A stretch of 64,000 nt of DNA from the NCBI GenBank assembly GCA_030248225.1, contig JASANE010020434.1, positions 31,321 to 95,320 on the forward strand. The letters run 5' to 3'. The translations under genes were made by a program, and so were the position numbers. The notes beneath the pieces were generated by a model. That model was not told the DNA's origin, searched no databases, and worked only from the letters and a program-made list of their open reading frames with translations. Each line of letters begins with the position of its first letter. The first letter of the stretch is position 1. Below are positions 43,989 to 54,924 of this stretch, piece by piece. The DNA comes from Trileptium ribeirensis (Eukaryota; Nematoda; Enoplea; Enoplida; Thoracostomopsidae).

Positions 43989-46160
43989 TTACTTCGTTTC
44001 CAATCTCTTATCCTTATCATTCAAAGTCAGGTTCATCGCTGCTCGACTACTATGATCACCTATACTAGAAATATTTTCGGCACTCGGCTCAATTTGGTCT
44101 CCATGTGGCTCGGAACCCGTTTCACTCATAAGCGGCACAGCCTCTCTTCCCGGTTCTACACACACGCTGGAGGCATCGGTTCCGGCCGACTCAGATTCGA
44201 ACGCACACATATTCACCAGCCGGTTGGATCGACCATGCCACGACAGACTCAAACCGCAGTCTCCGACCTGGTCAGATCCCACGGCCCCTACACTTAGGGA
44301 TCGGGCTCTATACGAGTTTGATCCTACACATAAATTACAATTTTGAATGGAGCTCGGGCCATCGGGACGGCTCACTTCCCAACGCCTCTTTTCTCCTTTC
44401 CAGTGTCCTCTACGGTCTTCCCCGGCCTCTAAAGAATCTAGGGTACACATACGCTCTCGAATTTTGAATGGAGTTAGGACAATCGGGCTGACCCGTTTCC
44501 CGAAGGTCTCCATCGCACCTGACCAGTGTCCTTTACGGTCTTCCCCGGTCGGTTGAAACGCTACAGGGGCGTCACACGGCCGCCCTAAATTGGTGGGAGC
44601 CAGTTTAGTATCGGATGCATCCACTAGGTTAAGTTCATTTAGTTCCTTAGGTTCTCGGTTCCCTTCCGCTAGGTTACTTGGTACTCCATTCCATCCATTT
44701 AGTTCCGCTAGGTTAGGTTCCACTAGGTTTTCGGTATCCGCAAGTCCATTAGGGTCCGTTGAGTTCACTGATTCCTCCGCAGGTTCTTCTGGTTCCGCTA
44801 CACATATACAATATTGAATAAGCCTGTGGAAAGTCGCGGTTTCACCAGGTTGTGCCGTGCCGACGTTAGAGCCATCGCCTGACACGCGACCCCTATTAAT
44901 CGGCCCCCGAAGTCCGAACGGCGTCTCTCTAGGTTCCATTCCATTAGGTTTATTTAGTTCTCCATCCGCTAGGTTCTTAGGTTCCATCCGATGTGCAGCC
45001 GCCTGAGATGGGTTACACGTGCCAGCATTTGGGTCATTGCTGGACACGGATGCCCTATTAATCGGCCCCCGAAGTCCGAACGGCCACCTCCCATATTTCT
45101 CACTCGGCACATCAGGATCATTAGGTTCCTTTGGTTCCATTAGGTTCTCGGTTCCTCCTCCTCTCTCACTCCTCTCGGTATCTCGGTTTCCAACACTTCG
45201 CGCTGACTCCAATTTGGGATATACATATAACTCGGTCGGCCGACCATTACTCACAGGGTCACGAGTCACACCCTGCGCGCCAGGGGTCGGAGACAGTGAA
45301 ACCGAGCGCCGTTCGGTTTTGGAGCTAATTTGTTCCTTATTACGCCCTACTTCTACCACGCTGGTTAGTTCGTTTTCAATTGCGTTATATTCCCCATTGT
45401 CGCCCCACGACCTGGTCGCTTGCGGCAATACTCCTGCAGGTGTTCGGTTCGTTTGCAGCAAATTCAGTTGATATGGTGTTGGTTCGGGTTCAAATTCGCG
45501 CTGGCATTCGTTTTCCGCTTCACTATTTGGGTCTTCATGTGCGTATTTTGCGCTGTCTCTAGTGATCATTGCGTTAATTTGTGTCGATCGGGCGCTCAAC
45601 CCAGCCCCTACGCGTTCCTCTAAGGTTGACATTTCGTGTCGCATGACATCTAAACGATGCGCGAGCTCGGGGTCAGCTGCTCGAGTTACTGACATAACTC
45701 TTGCGTTGCGGCGACCTGATTGTTCATTCTGAGTCATAGGTGCCTGAGAAGGCCTTGCTCGTGGGGCTGCCGTTACTTGATTAGCGTTGTTCCAGCCGTT
45801 GCTAGGTGTGCGCGGGCGGAATGGTGCTGCTTCGGCAGACAATTGTTGTGGTGGGCCTGTGTAACGTGCGCTGGGTGCAGCATTATAGATATTATGCCAA
45901 TTGTTGGGTCCGTTTGTATCGCGGCCACGCGATCGGTTGTAGTATTCAGTTCGGCCATAGTTTCCATATGTGTTCGAGGCAGGTTCAGGGCGGTAATATC
46001 CTTGCTGCCCGTAACCTACAGGTCCTCGCTGTTGGTTCCATTCATCGCGTCGCGAAGATCGGCCTGCTCCTCGGTGCTCAATTACTCGGTATCGGGGGCG
46101 GTTGCTGTACTGCGGGGTTGCGCTAGGATAACCGTGATTGGGTGCGGGCGCATTCTGCAT
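43989..46160 (-). CDS. ORF2, 723-codon low-complexity protein of unknown function
   Basis: Open from 46211 (ATG at 46160), starting just behind the gag stop in another frame. The N-terminal third is Gly/Arg/Tyr/Asn-rich (GPVGYGQQGYYRPEP, NRSRGRDTNG), resembling RNA-binding RGG/low-complexity tails. The middle is rich in Glu-Pro-Asn repeats (e.g. NLVEPNLAELNGWNG) and repeats RGPINR in two 54-codon units. The C-terminal part holds two GEDR(K/R)GHW units about 123 bp apart. No enzymatic motif, signal or membrane segment was seen. It may be a gag C-terminal extension reached by frameshifting, or a separate accessory protein. Confidence 0.7.
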   Translation of the reverse strand: MQNAPAPNHGYPSATPQYSNRPRYRVIEHRGAGRSSRRDEWNQQRGPVGYGQQGYYRPEPASNTYGNYGRTEYYNRSRGRDTNGPNNWHNIYNAAPSARYTGPPQQLSAEAAPFRPRTPSNGWNNANQVTAAPRARPSQAPMTQNEQSGRRNARVMSVTRAADPELAHRLDVMRHEMSTLEERVGAGLSARSTQINAMITRDSAKYAHEDPNSEAENECQREFEPEPTPYQLNLLQTNRTPAGVLPQATRSWGDNGEYNAIENELTSVVEVGRNKEQISSKTERRSVSLSPTPGAQGVTRDPVSNGRPTELYVYPKLESARSVGNRDTERSERGGGTENLMEPKEPNDPDVPSEKYGRWPFGLRGPINRASVSSNDPNAGTCNPSQAAAHRMEPKNLADGELNKPNGMEPRETPFGLRGPINRGRVSGDGSNVGTAQPGETATFHRLIQYCICVAEPEEPAEESVNSTDPNGLADTENLVEPNLAELNGWNGVPSNLAEGNREPKELNELNLVDASDTKLAPTNLGRPCDAPVAFQPTGEDRKGHWSGAMETFGKRVSPIVLTPFKIRERMCTLDSLEAGEDRRGHWKGEKRRWEVSRPDGPSSIQNCNLCVGSNSYRARSLSVGAVGSDQVGDCGLSLSWHGRSNRLVNMCAFESESAGTDASSVCVEPGREAVPLMSETGSEPHGDQIEPSAENISSIGDHSSRAAMNLTLNDKDKRLETK

Positions 46161-46200
46161 GTAGCCTGGGCTGCGAGTGTTGACAAGCGGGTGTATTCGT

Positions 46201-47241
46201 TCAGGAGTGGGTCATACACGTCGGTTCGATGGTACGGCATTCCCGTGCAAAATGTCCTACGAAACCGCATCGAAAGCACTGGTTGCAAATAGGTGCTGCT
46301 CGAATAGCGTTGGCGTCGGCTGCCGGGGTCACACTATTCTGCATCAACGCGTTTAGTTGATGCTGTTCGGTGCGTTTATCTAGCAGGTCAATAAGCCGAG
46401 CGATCGTGGCGTCGCTACTGGCTGCGGTGCGTTTATTCTCATCTAAAGCTTCGCGGATCTGATCTACCAGTTGGGTATTCTCGCCTCCCTGTGACATGCA
46501 ATTAACCGTTTTGGACCGGCTGCTCTTGCGAACCGGTATCCCTATCACCTCTTTCTGAGAAGCTAAGATGGCGTCCTCCTTATATTTGAGCTTGTCCATC
46601 ATGTGCTTAAAAGACGGGTAGGTCTTTCCTATTACTCCAGATTTTAGCTCTCGTCGTAGTCCTTGTCAGAGGAACTTCTGTAATAGGGCGTCGCGTTGTT
46701 CACCTTCGACCTCCGGAAATGCTTTGTCCACTAGGTTCTGCAAGTCAAGTCCGTACAGGGCAACTGATTCACGTTCCCCTTGTACTCGCATGCGTAGCGT
46801 TATTAAAGCGTCCTCGTCGCGTTGGGATGACGAATACATGAAATCCATATTATAGCAGAGAGCCTCATAAGTTTGCTTTTGACAGTCGGGGAAGCTTTCG
46901 TATATTTTGAGGGCTTCCCCTTTTAATACTGTTGGAAAGCAGATTAGCTTCTGGTCCAGGGTCCACCCATTTGCGTCAGTCAAGTTGTCATACGTAGCCA
47001 ACCAGGCTTCAAAATCCTGTCCGTCAGCTCCTGAAAATGGTGGGATGTCCCGTACTTGAATGATGGGACCCGTCGTCGTTCGTTGCGTCAACTGCTGCAG
47101 AATTGCAACTAGAGGGTCTCCCGAAACAGTGGGAGCTGGTCCATTTGTACTACCAGCCGTAGTGGCAGTGCCACTTCCTATATTCGTGGTTCCCGCTGCG
47201 CTACTGACTGGCGTTCTATTCGCGCTCGCTGGAAATGACAT
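46201..47241 (-). CDS. gag: gag, interrupted by one TGA
   Basis: The ATG at 47239-47241 is the likely start; an upstream GTG at 47265 is in frame. The N-terminus is Ser/Thr/Ala-rich. A retrotransposon-gag matrix/capsid-like segment follows (DIPPFSGADGQDFEAWLATY, KLICFPTVLKGEALKIYESF). At 46666-46668 a TGA breaks the frame, which stays open afterwards to the zinc knuckle CFRCGFVGHFAREC (CX2CX4HX4C) near the end. CGA to TGA is a one-step transition, so a point mutation is the simplest explanation; programmed readthrough is not excluded. Gag builds the cytoplasmic particle that packages element RNA. Confidence 0.93.
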
Positions 47242-48934
47242 TTTGATTCCGACTATGATAATCACTTCCTATTTGTTTTGAGTTTGTGTGGCGTCCGTGG
47301 TCCCAGTCTGACGTGGGTACGGATGATATAATATATAACTTGCTATATATGTTTTCTTTACTGCGGAATCTTCTACTGTTGAGCGAAATTTCAGTTCACT
47401 AAGATACTAGTGTACTTACTCCTTAAGTATGTAGATGATCGTGCAAAATTTTCGCTTCGCTTTAAGTTATAAGGTCTTTCACTGTTGTGCCTTCTACGTA
47501 TAACCTATATGTCTTCACTCAATTCGATGCTCGCTCGATGCACCGTATCATCTAAATCAAGCAGACCGTATTCGATTTTACTTCGAAAGACCCGCTATAT
47601 TCAGTTGGTTTAGCCGTAAAATTCTTTACGTTGCTGGGAGGATTACCTCTTAGTCCTATGCAACAAAAGATTCACGTAGATCGCTCCAGCGGAGTAGTTA
47701 TTTCCACAAACTGGGTTTTTTCAAAAAAAAACTTGTAAAGTGTAACCAGGACCTACATGGATATCAGCTTAGAGGTACGTGCAGACAAAATATTATTGAA
47801 TTTAGATGGTTACAGTTCATCAGTAATTCAACAACTTATCCGAAGTCAAGATGAGACGCGGTACCACAATAAATGACAATGTAATTTACACAGCTATACA
47901 TATAATACAGACTATAATTACTGACCACGATTCGAGTGTCCTTCACGATTTCGCCAAAGCACGATTTCGAGGCAATTTATACGAGGAGGCTCAAGGTCGG
48001 TGTCAACACTAGCACAGGTTGTCGACTGCTCAAATTGGCCGAGTTGTTGCTAATATCGCCGACTAATCGAACGGGGTCGGTGGTATCACGTTCAGTACAA
48101 TTAACGAGTTCGTAGGTTCGTCGGTACCGAAACTTAATAGTTGCACGGAAATACCGTCGTGTCGATTTCCAAATTGCTGGTGAACGATGGTAACCCGACA
48201 CTGACTGGGGTAATTAATAGTCCGCCACCTGATAGTCCAATGCCCGGATAATGTCCCGATCGGCAGAAAAAATCGACGACTAAATACGGTAAACGTCCCG
48301 GCTTACAAAAAATATATGTGGCTGATTAGACGCAAAACGTATAATTAAATACCGCCGTCGATATACGAATTAACGTACCCAGCTAGCTGTGTGCACCAAT
48401 GAACTGATACTATCCGTGCAGATGCTATACTTAGTCCAATGAGCTCGATAAGAATCCTGAAAATAACGGTTCTAGCAGACACGCATTGAGTACAAATCAA
48501 ATTCATCACAAACCATGAACCTTCCTACATACGACATCCAGTTTCAAGTTCGAACTGTAACTTTAGCCCTGACCCATGCGGCCCAGCGGACACAGCTTCC
48601 CGAGAACTGGATCTCCACTACTCCTTTCCTTAAGACCAAAATAACCCCCACGAATAAACTCAGCTCGTGAATACGATGGGGTGCGTCTTTACGGCGCCGC
48701 TGGGAGACATGAGCCAGTTTTAATAACACTCCATTTATGCCTGGCAATACCCAACCTTTGGCTCCACCGTACGAAGCCAATAATATTATGAAACATTTAG
48801 ATAGACTGAGCGAATAATGGCAATTGACCATAATGAATAGCAAAGTCGTAATAAGGCCAAGAATTTAGGGTGTGCGAGAGGTCCTCCAACTACTGCTTCG
48901 AGGACCTCCTTCCCCAGAAACTTTATTGACGCCC
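47242..48934 (-). other. Element 5' leader, about 1.7 kb
   Basis: Between the primer-binding site and gag. It includes a 99-codon frame (48544-48843) with hydrophobic patches and a 74-codon frame, neither recognised; both are most likely chance. A 9-bp inverted repeat close to the primer-binding site is listed separately. Confidence 0.6.
48878..48908 (-). promoter_or_regulatory. Hairpin just 3' of the primer-binding site
   Basis: GAGGTCCTC (48878-48886) and GAGGACCTC (48900-48908) are perfect inverted repeats around a 13-nt loop, 26 bp downstream of the primer-binding site in element RNA. The place fits a packaging or dimerisation stem-loop. Function is inferred from position only. Confidence 0.5.
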
Positions 48935-48952
48935 CTCACGGCGTGGCCCCCA
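48935..48952 (-). promoter_or_regulatory. Putative primer-binding site
   Basis: Five bases after the 5' LTR the - strand reads TGGGGGCCACGCCGTGAG. It starts with the TGG complementary to the CCA end of a tRNA. The TGGGGG start resembles Pro-type primers, but the rest does not match the common Pro site, so the primer tRNA is undetermined. Confidence 0.5.
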
Positions 48953-48957
48953 CTTTA

Positions 48958-51900
48958 TGTACTTGGACCAGTTCTGGCCCTAAGGGATCCCAGCTACACC
49001 ACTCTCAATATTCACGGTGGTGCCCGGACAACCCCGGCTTGAACGATTCCCCGGTGGATCCTAGTCTAACCGATGGGAACCGCTTAGCTTAGCGGGCCGC
49101 TCGGTGGGTTTACCAGGGTGTTCGGCCTGGCCCCTATAGTGGCCCACGTGTCTAATGGTACGAAGGTCCCCCTGAGGGAGGGTCATCCCCTAGGCCTGCT
49201 CACAGGTAATGAGGTTGGCCCGTCATTCCCTCTATCTCTGTGGTCGAATTTTATGCCTTGTGTGAGGTTCAACACCTTGCCTAGTCGTAGGGCTTGTTCA
49301 CGAAAAGGCTCCATTGAGCCGAGTGATGATTGCTTAACCCTTAGGCTCTCATGGTGCAGAGGCGCGTTTGTGTTGCCTTTTAGTTCCACTTAGGGCTGAA
49401 CACACTGAGCCTACTCGGTCCTAGATATGTATAAGTATTCGGGCGTACGGAGGGACGTTGATTTTACGAGAGCTAACGCGCGGGGATAGGGTGGCGGGGA
49501 TAAATACGGAATGGCGGGGGCGAGCATCATGGGGTAATGGGCCGGGGGAAAATGAGTAGCCTAATTCAAACAATATTGAACACCTAAATAGATCAGGTAA
49601 TTCTTGCAACAGGGCCTGGTTTCGAATCAATCTAGTTCGCCTACTAAGTTTCACACACAAAACTTTTTTATTTCATGGATTTCCCTTTTTTGGCAAAGAA
49701 TTAAAACATAAGCACGCGTTCACAAAAACAAAATATCACCCACTCGGGTACATGTAGAAAGATATTGTATTATTTACTTCAAAGATGGGCCAGGACCCGA
49801 CCCACGCGCGCGGTCCTGGGCCCAAAGGATACCTCAACGATTAGCTTAAATATGATAGAATTTTGACCCCATTTTTTCTTGCGCCTCCCGTGGGATGACG
49901 AAATGATGTCTCGTGAGCTCCAATTGGGCTCCCTTTTTGAAACCCTCAACCCGGAATTTGTGATTGTCTTAAGCCTTCACTTTGCCTTCCCATTGAGCAT
50001 GTAAAATGTTGCCACCATTCTTGATACCAACCTAAGTTTTCCGGTAAATTTCCCTGCCCAGATTGCGAAAGCGCGGGCACAACACTTACGGGAGCGCGAG
50101 GCGTCCGACGGACACCACAGCATCCGCAAGGGCTGCCCCTATTCCTGAACCTACGCAAGAAAATCTTAAAACTCTGGGAGAAGCCTCGGGCGGAACTCCT
50201 CCACGCGTCCGCAGTTGGGGAGTCCACCCGAGCTAAACACAACTTCCAAATTTTTGGCGTCCAAAACTTATTCCACCTACCGCGCGTAAAGAAAAGCCAG
50301 TAAAGTTTCTCGAACCGTACCTAGTGTGAAACATCTCTATCAACGCTAATTTATAGAGTGAAACTTAAAACACTTTAAACATCGGCAAGCAAAGCACCCA
50401 CTGAGCGTCCTCAATAAACAACACCCAGTAGGTGGGGAACCAGTCGAGCACGGGTGGACCTTTCCTTGTACCATTTTGTCACAATTTTGTCCCAAAATTT
50501 CTCAAAGCCCAATCCCCCTCTCCACCGCGCGGGCACCGCACTTACGGGTGCGCGAGGTATCCGACGGACACCACAGCACCCGCAAGGGCGGTCCCTAGTC
50601 TTTAGCCTAATTCAAAAATCCTGCAGGAAAAAAACCCCGGGTGGACCTCTTCCACGCGTCTGCAGGTCGAAGAGTCCACCCGGGCACGACACAAACAAAA
50701 GCAAGGGAAGCGAAAATAGAACAGAAAAATTACGGCGACAACCGCCGACAAAACGTCGAATTTTAAAAGTGAGCCGCTCGACTGGTCCCATTTTAAAAGG
50801 GTACCGTCTCCTTTTATAGTACCCGTTTCCCCTTTTTTCCTTTTTCACTGCTACATACCCAAGACGTCAAATTCTCAAAACAATAATATATATAAAGCGA
50901 CTTCAAACAACGAACAGAATAAACATATATATATACGACATACGCATCTTCGTCGCCCTGCTGTATGTAATAAGCCAGCCCCTAGCGGGCACATAGCAAT
51001 ATAGATGGCCAGCCGCAACACAAACGTGGCCGATAGCTGCCAAGGAGACAAAATCGCCCGCTGGTCGGTGCGGCTAAATTTTAAGAGGCGAATATAACGG
51101 CGCTCAGAGTGCCGTTTTTCTCACAGGGATATCGGCACATTTTTGCCGATATCTCAAGAACGAAAAACAGTAGGCGGCCGGGGGCAGGACCAGAATCATG
51201 CCCTGGCAGGCCGGCTACTGATGAAAATTTAATATCTAATGTAGCTCCTATGAGAGGCCCGTTAGAGGTCGTTTTAGGTACACAAAAACGAAAATTTTGG
51301 TGTCCCACTTAAGTCTAGAGGATCCTAAGCGGACCCGTGGGGGTGGGCGGCCCCGGTTTTCGATTAAACGGTTAGCGTGGGACCCGATAAGTGTCCCGAA
51401 CTCCAAAAATCGTGGAGTTTAAATTATTTGAGTGTCCTTTTAGGCTTAGAAAATTGGAGGCTTAAACGCCCGTTCGGGGGTCCATAAGTATTTAGGGGAT
51501 CCAAATTTTTAGACCTGCCGGGACAATTTGACACCCCTAGGGAGTCTTTAAGATAGTTTAGTTACCCCCGTTCCCTTAAAAGTTATAGGAAACCCCAAAA
51601 ATTGAATTTTTACCATTACACCCTAACATAGTGACTTAGGAAATTTGTACTCAAAATTTCAGTTGCCTCCAACCTGAAAATTTAGTTGAATGAGCGTGAT
51701 AGGCCAGTGTATGAGATTTCAGCCTTCATCCTGACGATTCCTAACTATATATATTTATAGTGTACATCGTAGGCACAATAACTCTTCTGCGTGTGCGCCG
51801 GGATCGGCCCAGGGCGACCAGTTTTCTTGTATTACAACATCCCTGTGACTTCCGTTGGTCCCCGGCCTCTCCTAACGCACACCCGTTCTTTACAACAAAT

Positions 51901-52240
51901 ATAACATCATGTAATATAATACACGAAATAGTTTATACACAAAACACGACATCCCTTTATTTCTTGAGGATCGACCGGATACCCCTAATAATGATCCTTT
52001 CTTTCATATTTGGTGCCAAAATCACCCCGGGCACCTTCGGGCGATGGAGTGTGACCTTACAAATACAGTATAAATGAAGTACAATTGTTTATTTTTATAG
52101 CAATAGTAATAACGCTACACAATGATCATTATATCAGGAGGCCACACTCCGACGGTATCCGGTCGTCCATTCCCATCTTTCCCTATAAATTTGTTGTACT
52201 GTACGCGTTTTGTCATTTTCCTCAAAATTGGGCTAGTACA
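48958..52240 (-). repeat. 5' LTR (right copy), 3283 bp
   Basis: Starts TGTACTTGGACC and ends GGGCTAGTACA, followed by the AAAT target duplication. Contains the same internal direct repeat as the left LTR (near 50071-50240 and 50526-50698) and a TATATATATA patch near 50885-50935. It is the promoter-bearing LTR for the - strand element. Its 3.3-kb length is well above the few hundred bp usual for Ty3/Gypsy elements. Confidence 0.97.
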
Positions 52241-52244
52241 AAAT

Positions 52245-52985
52245 AACCCTGATTTGACCACTGACCCCGAACCATCGGAGCGCTATACCCGCGTGCCCAT
52301 AAAACCATAGCTCATAGAGCAAAACCAACGCCGACAATGAGTTTGCCATGCCCAAACACCCCCAAGTGAAACTTTTCAGCCTCCCAGGACGTCAAAACAA
52401 ATTTTCTAATTTCTCGTCGGGGAACCATGAGGTGCCATATCTCAAATCCCATACCTCCAGCACCGGAGCCTTAATCGAAAGAAAGAGGCATCGCCATTTA
52501 TCATCTTACTATAAAATAATACCAACGAGAATCGAAAATTAAGATAAAAATAACCTGGCTTCCGTGAAGGGTACTAAAATGGGGTAAAAAATCCTCATTT
52601 TGCCCTCTGACCCGAAACCATGGGGCGTCATACCCCCGTACCCATAGAACCATGGATCGCAGAGCAAAAACTCCCCCCCCCCGGAAATAAGTTTCCATGC
52701 CCAAAAACAACCATTTGAAACTTTTCAGCCGTCCAGGACGTCAGAACAAATTTTCGAATTTTGGGTCGAGCAACCATGAGGTGCCTGCCATACCTCAAAA
52801 CCCATAACTCCAGAACCGGAGCATTAATCGTGAAGCAAAAAAGAGGCATCGGCATTTATCATTTTACCATGAAATAAAAGCAACCAGAGAAGAAAATTCG
52901 AAAGTTAAGATGAAAATATTCCTTGATTCTATGTAAGGTACTAAAATGGGGAAAAAATCTTCATGTTGACCTCTGACCGCGAAAC
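52245..52985. repeat. Tandem array of a 350-bp unit (retroelement target)
   Basis: GTTT(G/C)CCATGCCC at 52341 recurs as GTTTCCATGCCC at 52691. Each copy carries CTTTTCAGCC..CCAGGACGTCA, CACCGGAG/AACCGGAG, GGCATCG.CATTTATCAT and GGGTACTAAAATGGGG. With the left piece at 31024-31285 there are about three units. The array ends around 52985. Confidence 0.88.
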
Positions 52986-53636
52986 CAGACCTTAAATTAA
53001 AGTACACGCATGTACACAGTAAATCGATTATACTGGTTCGAATGAACCCCAGATCGTAAAAATCGGTTAAGTCGTTCCCAAGTTATGACCGATGACACAC
53101 ATACAGAGACGGGATTTAAAAGCTTTCACCCCTACAACGCACAATCTCAACTAAGTCACACTACGCTCTGAGAATTTCGCAGGAGCGCCACTATCGGATT
53201 TCAAGTTTTTTTTCAGGAATGATAACGCCCATTTTCGAGAAAACAGTGAGTTTTAATTTTGTAAACAATTAGAACGCACACCTGCCAAGCAAAAGTTAAA
53301 TGATTAGTGCAGTTGGACAGGTAGGCGGTGAGACTTGGTTCTACCACCCTGAAACCTGATCCAACCTAGTATTAAGGCACAATGAAGTTGATCATCGATG
53401 AGTTCTAACAAGCTTGCTTATCTACTAGTATTGTTCCAAAGCTTTACCCAAGTGTTGAGGCGTAGTTCCCTGCACCGCTGCATCCTAAGCGAACATGCGA
53501 TTTTGCCTACAATATGGATGGGGCGTTTGGTATCGATTTTGCAACGTGCTATCTAAGCAATTTTAATTATCAATATATCCAATGAGTTTTCCTGGTAGTT
53601 CGTGTCGTGCCAGATCATGCTATACTGTCAGAGGCA
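52986..53636. other. No gene seen
   Basis: At 53050-53120 a GTCGTTCCCAAGTTATGACCG word followed by ACACACATACAGAGACGGG resembles the 3' ends of some non-LTR retrotransposons, but no coding remnant accompanies it. Confidence 0.35.
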
Positions 53637-53676
53637 GCGATCACACTACTTGTGTAGCGATCACACTACTTGTGTA
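53637..53676. repeat. Perfect 20-bp tandem duplication beside an exon
   Basis: GCGATCACACTACTTGTGTA occurs twice head to tail, ten bases beyond the donor of the - strand candidate exon. Confidence 0.95.
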
Positions 53677-53685
53677 ATGCCTTAC

Positions 53686-53941
53686 TTTTAATTTAGTCGT
53701 GCTAATGCTAATGATTGTATCTTTGGGAGTATCAATATGACATATTCTACCATGTTCATAGCCTATTTTATTTATATTCCTCCAATAGAATAGGTAATCG
53801 CTGCCGCTATTATTTTCCCCTCTAAAGGTACCGTAACCGATATACCGTAGGAGTATGTAACGAACCGCGTCGAAAATTTGCAAGTTTCCCCGGCCATAAT
53901 TAATGCGCATGACCATTTGATCGTTCAAATAGGTAAATTGT
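53686..53941 (-). CDS. Candidate internal exon, unidentified protein
   Basis: On the - strand a TTATGTGTTAG acceptor is followed by one base, exactly 85 codons, and AAA then a good GTAAGG donor. The frame reads QFTYLNDQMVMRINYGRGNL and later GTFRGENNSGSDYLFYWR, with HIDTPKDTIISIS near the end. Its composition is balanced, aromatic-rich and unlike chance translation. It has one NNS sequon and a single Cys. I do not recognise a family. It is on the same strand as the ankyrin gene upstream but 6 kb away, so linkage is open. Confidence 0.6.
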
Positions 53942-54924
53942 CTAACACATAACAAGTGCATTCGGGAATAAGAAACTAGGAACCTACTCCGCCAGTCGAT
54001 TGTAGCAGTAGAGAGAGTAAATGTTAAAACGTTAATCCAGAGACTGTTGAGGCCGCTATAGCTAAACGAAATGGGAAAAATTATATAGTAGTTTTATGCG
54101 TTTCCGTTCAAACTAATAAACTTCCAAGTGAGATTCAGAATAGCGATATAGACCCTTTGTCATGCGACCAGGTGACGCAGCCACCCTCCCTGGGGACCTC
54201 AAAGGTTGTACAACTTAGACGACGTTAGCAACCAGTCCGGCGGAATCCGGAACACGTCCCATGAAGCGCTCCAAGGCATGTTAAGCTCCGTAGCTTCTTG
54301 GGTCTGACCGTGAAAATTTACCCAAAACTAAAAACATTTAGTCCACCCTCGAGGTTACGATGTCCGTGGTGATAAGAGCACTACGTTTGGAAGTTTCCTA
54401 GTACAATAGCGTCCGCCGTAAACGTGATACTCCCCATCAAATTTTAAGGATTTTGTAGTATAACTGCGTATCCATGATCCCATACTTCAATTAAATTAAT
54501 CACGTGTAAAATGTCAAAAAATTTCAAGAGTAATGCAAAGAAAAAACGCATGAAACCCAAGACGTTCGCGAACATCATATTCGAACGTTCATTCTTTTGA
54601 TACTTGTTTTTTCAGCATATATATTAAACTGAAGACGTTCGCTAACATCACAATTGAAGGTGCATTTATTATAAACCAATATCATAGTTCAATCACAGGA
54701 GCCATTCCGGAAATTATCAATTGAGTTATTGTGGAAACGGCGTTAGCAAACTTTTTGAATATGATTATAACAGTAGATTATTAAGTTCCCGAATAAGATT
54801 ATAAAACGAAAAATTGTCGTGTTTCCGTTCGATAACACGGCCCATGTCACCTTTAGGACTTTCCCGTTTCCAGCAGGAAAATTATATTTTATATACGTGT
54901 GTCTTGTATAAATAGACGCACACA
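53942..54924. other. No feature recognised
   Basis: Unique sequence upstream (for the - strand) of the candidate exon. A 60-codon chance frame at 54743-54925. Confidence 0.4.

Larger units (their letters stand above)
31286..52240 (-). mobile_element. Giant Ty3/Gypsy-type LTR retroelement with env-like genes between gag and pol, defective
   Basis: 20,955 bp bounded by direct LTRs starting TGTAC and ending GTACA, with AAAT flanking both sides (31282-31285 and 52241-52244). All element genes are on the - strand. The order from the 5' end is leader, gag, ORF2, ORF3, ORF4 (envelope-like), membrane anchor plus protease, RT, RNase H, integrase. The RT-RH-IN order and the GPY/F module assign it to Ty3/Gypsy-type elements. 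Several stops and frameshifts make this copy non-autonomous. Having env-like genes before pol is atypical, as is the size. Confidence 0.97.

Noticed and set aside
45019..46292. Long + strand frames (150 and 190 codons) opposite ORF2 and gag
   Set aside because: Antisense to the recognised element genes; composition mirrors the sense low-complexity repeats.
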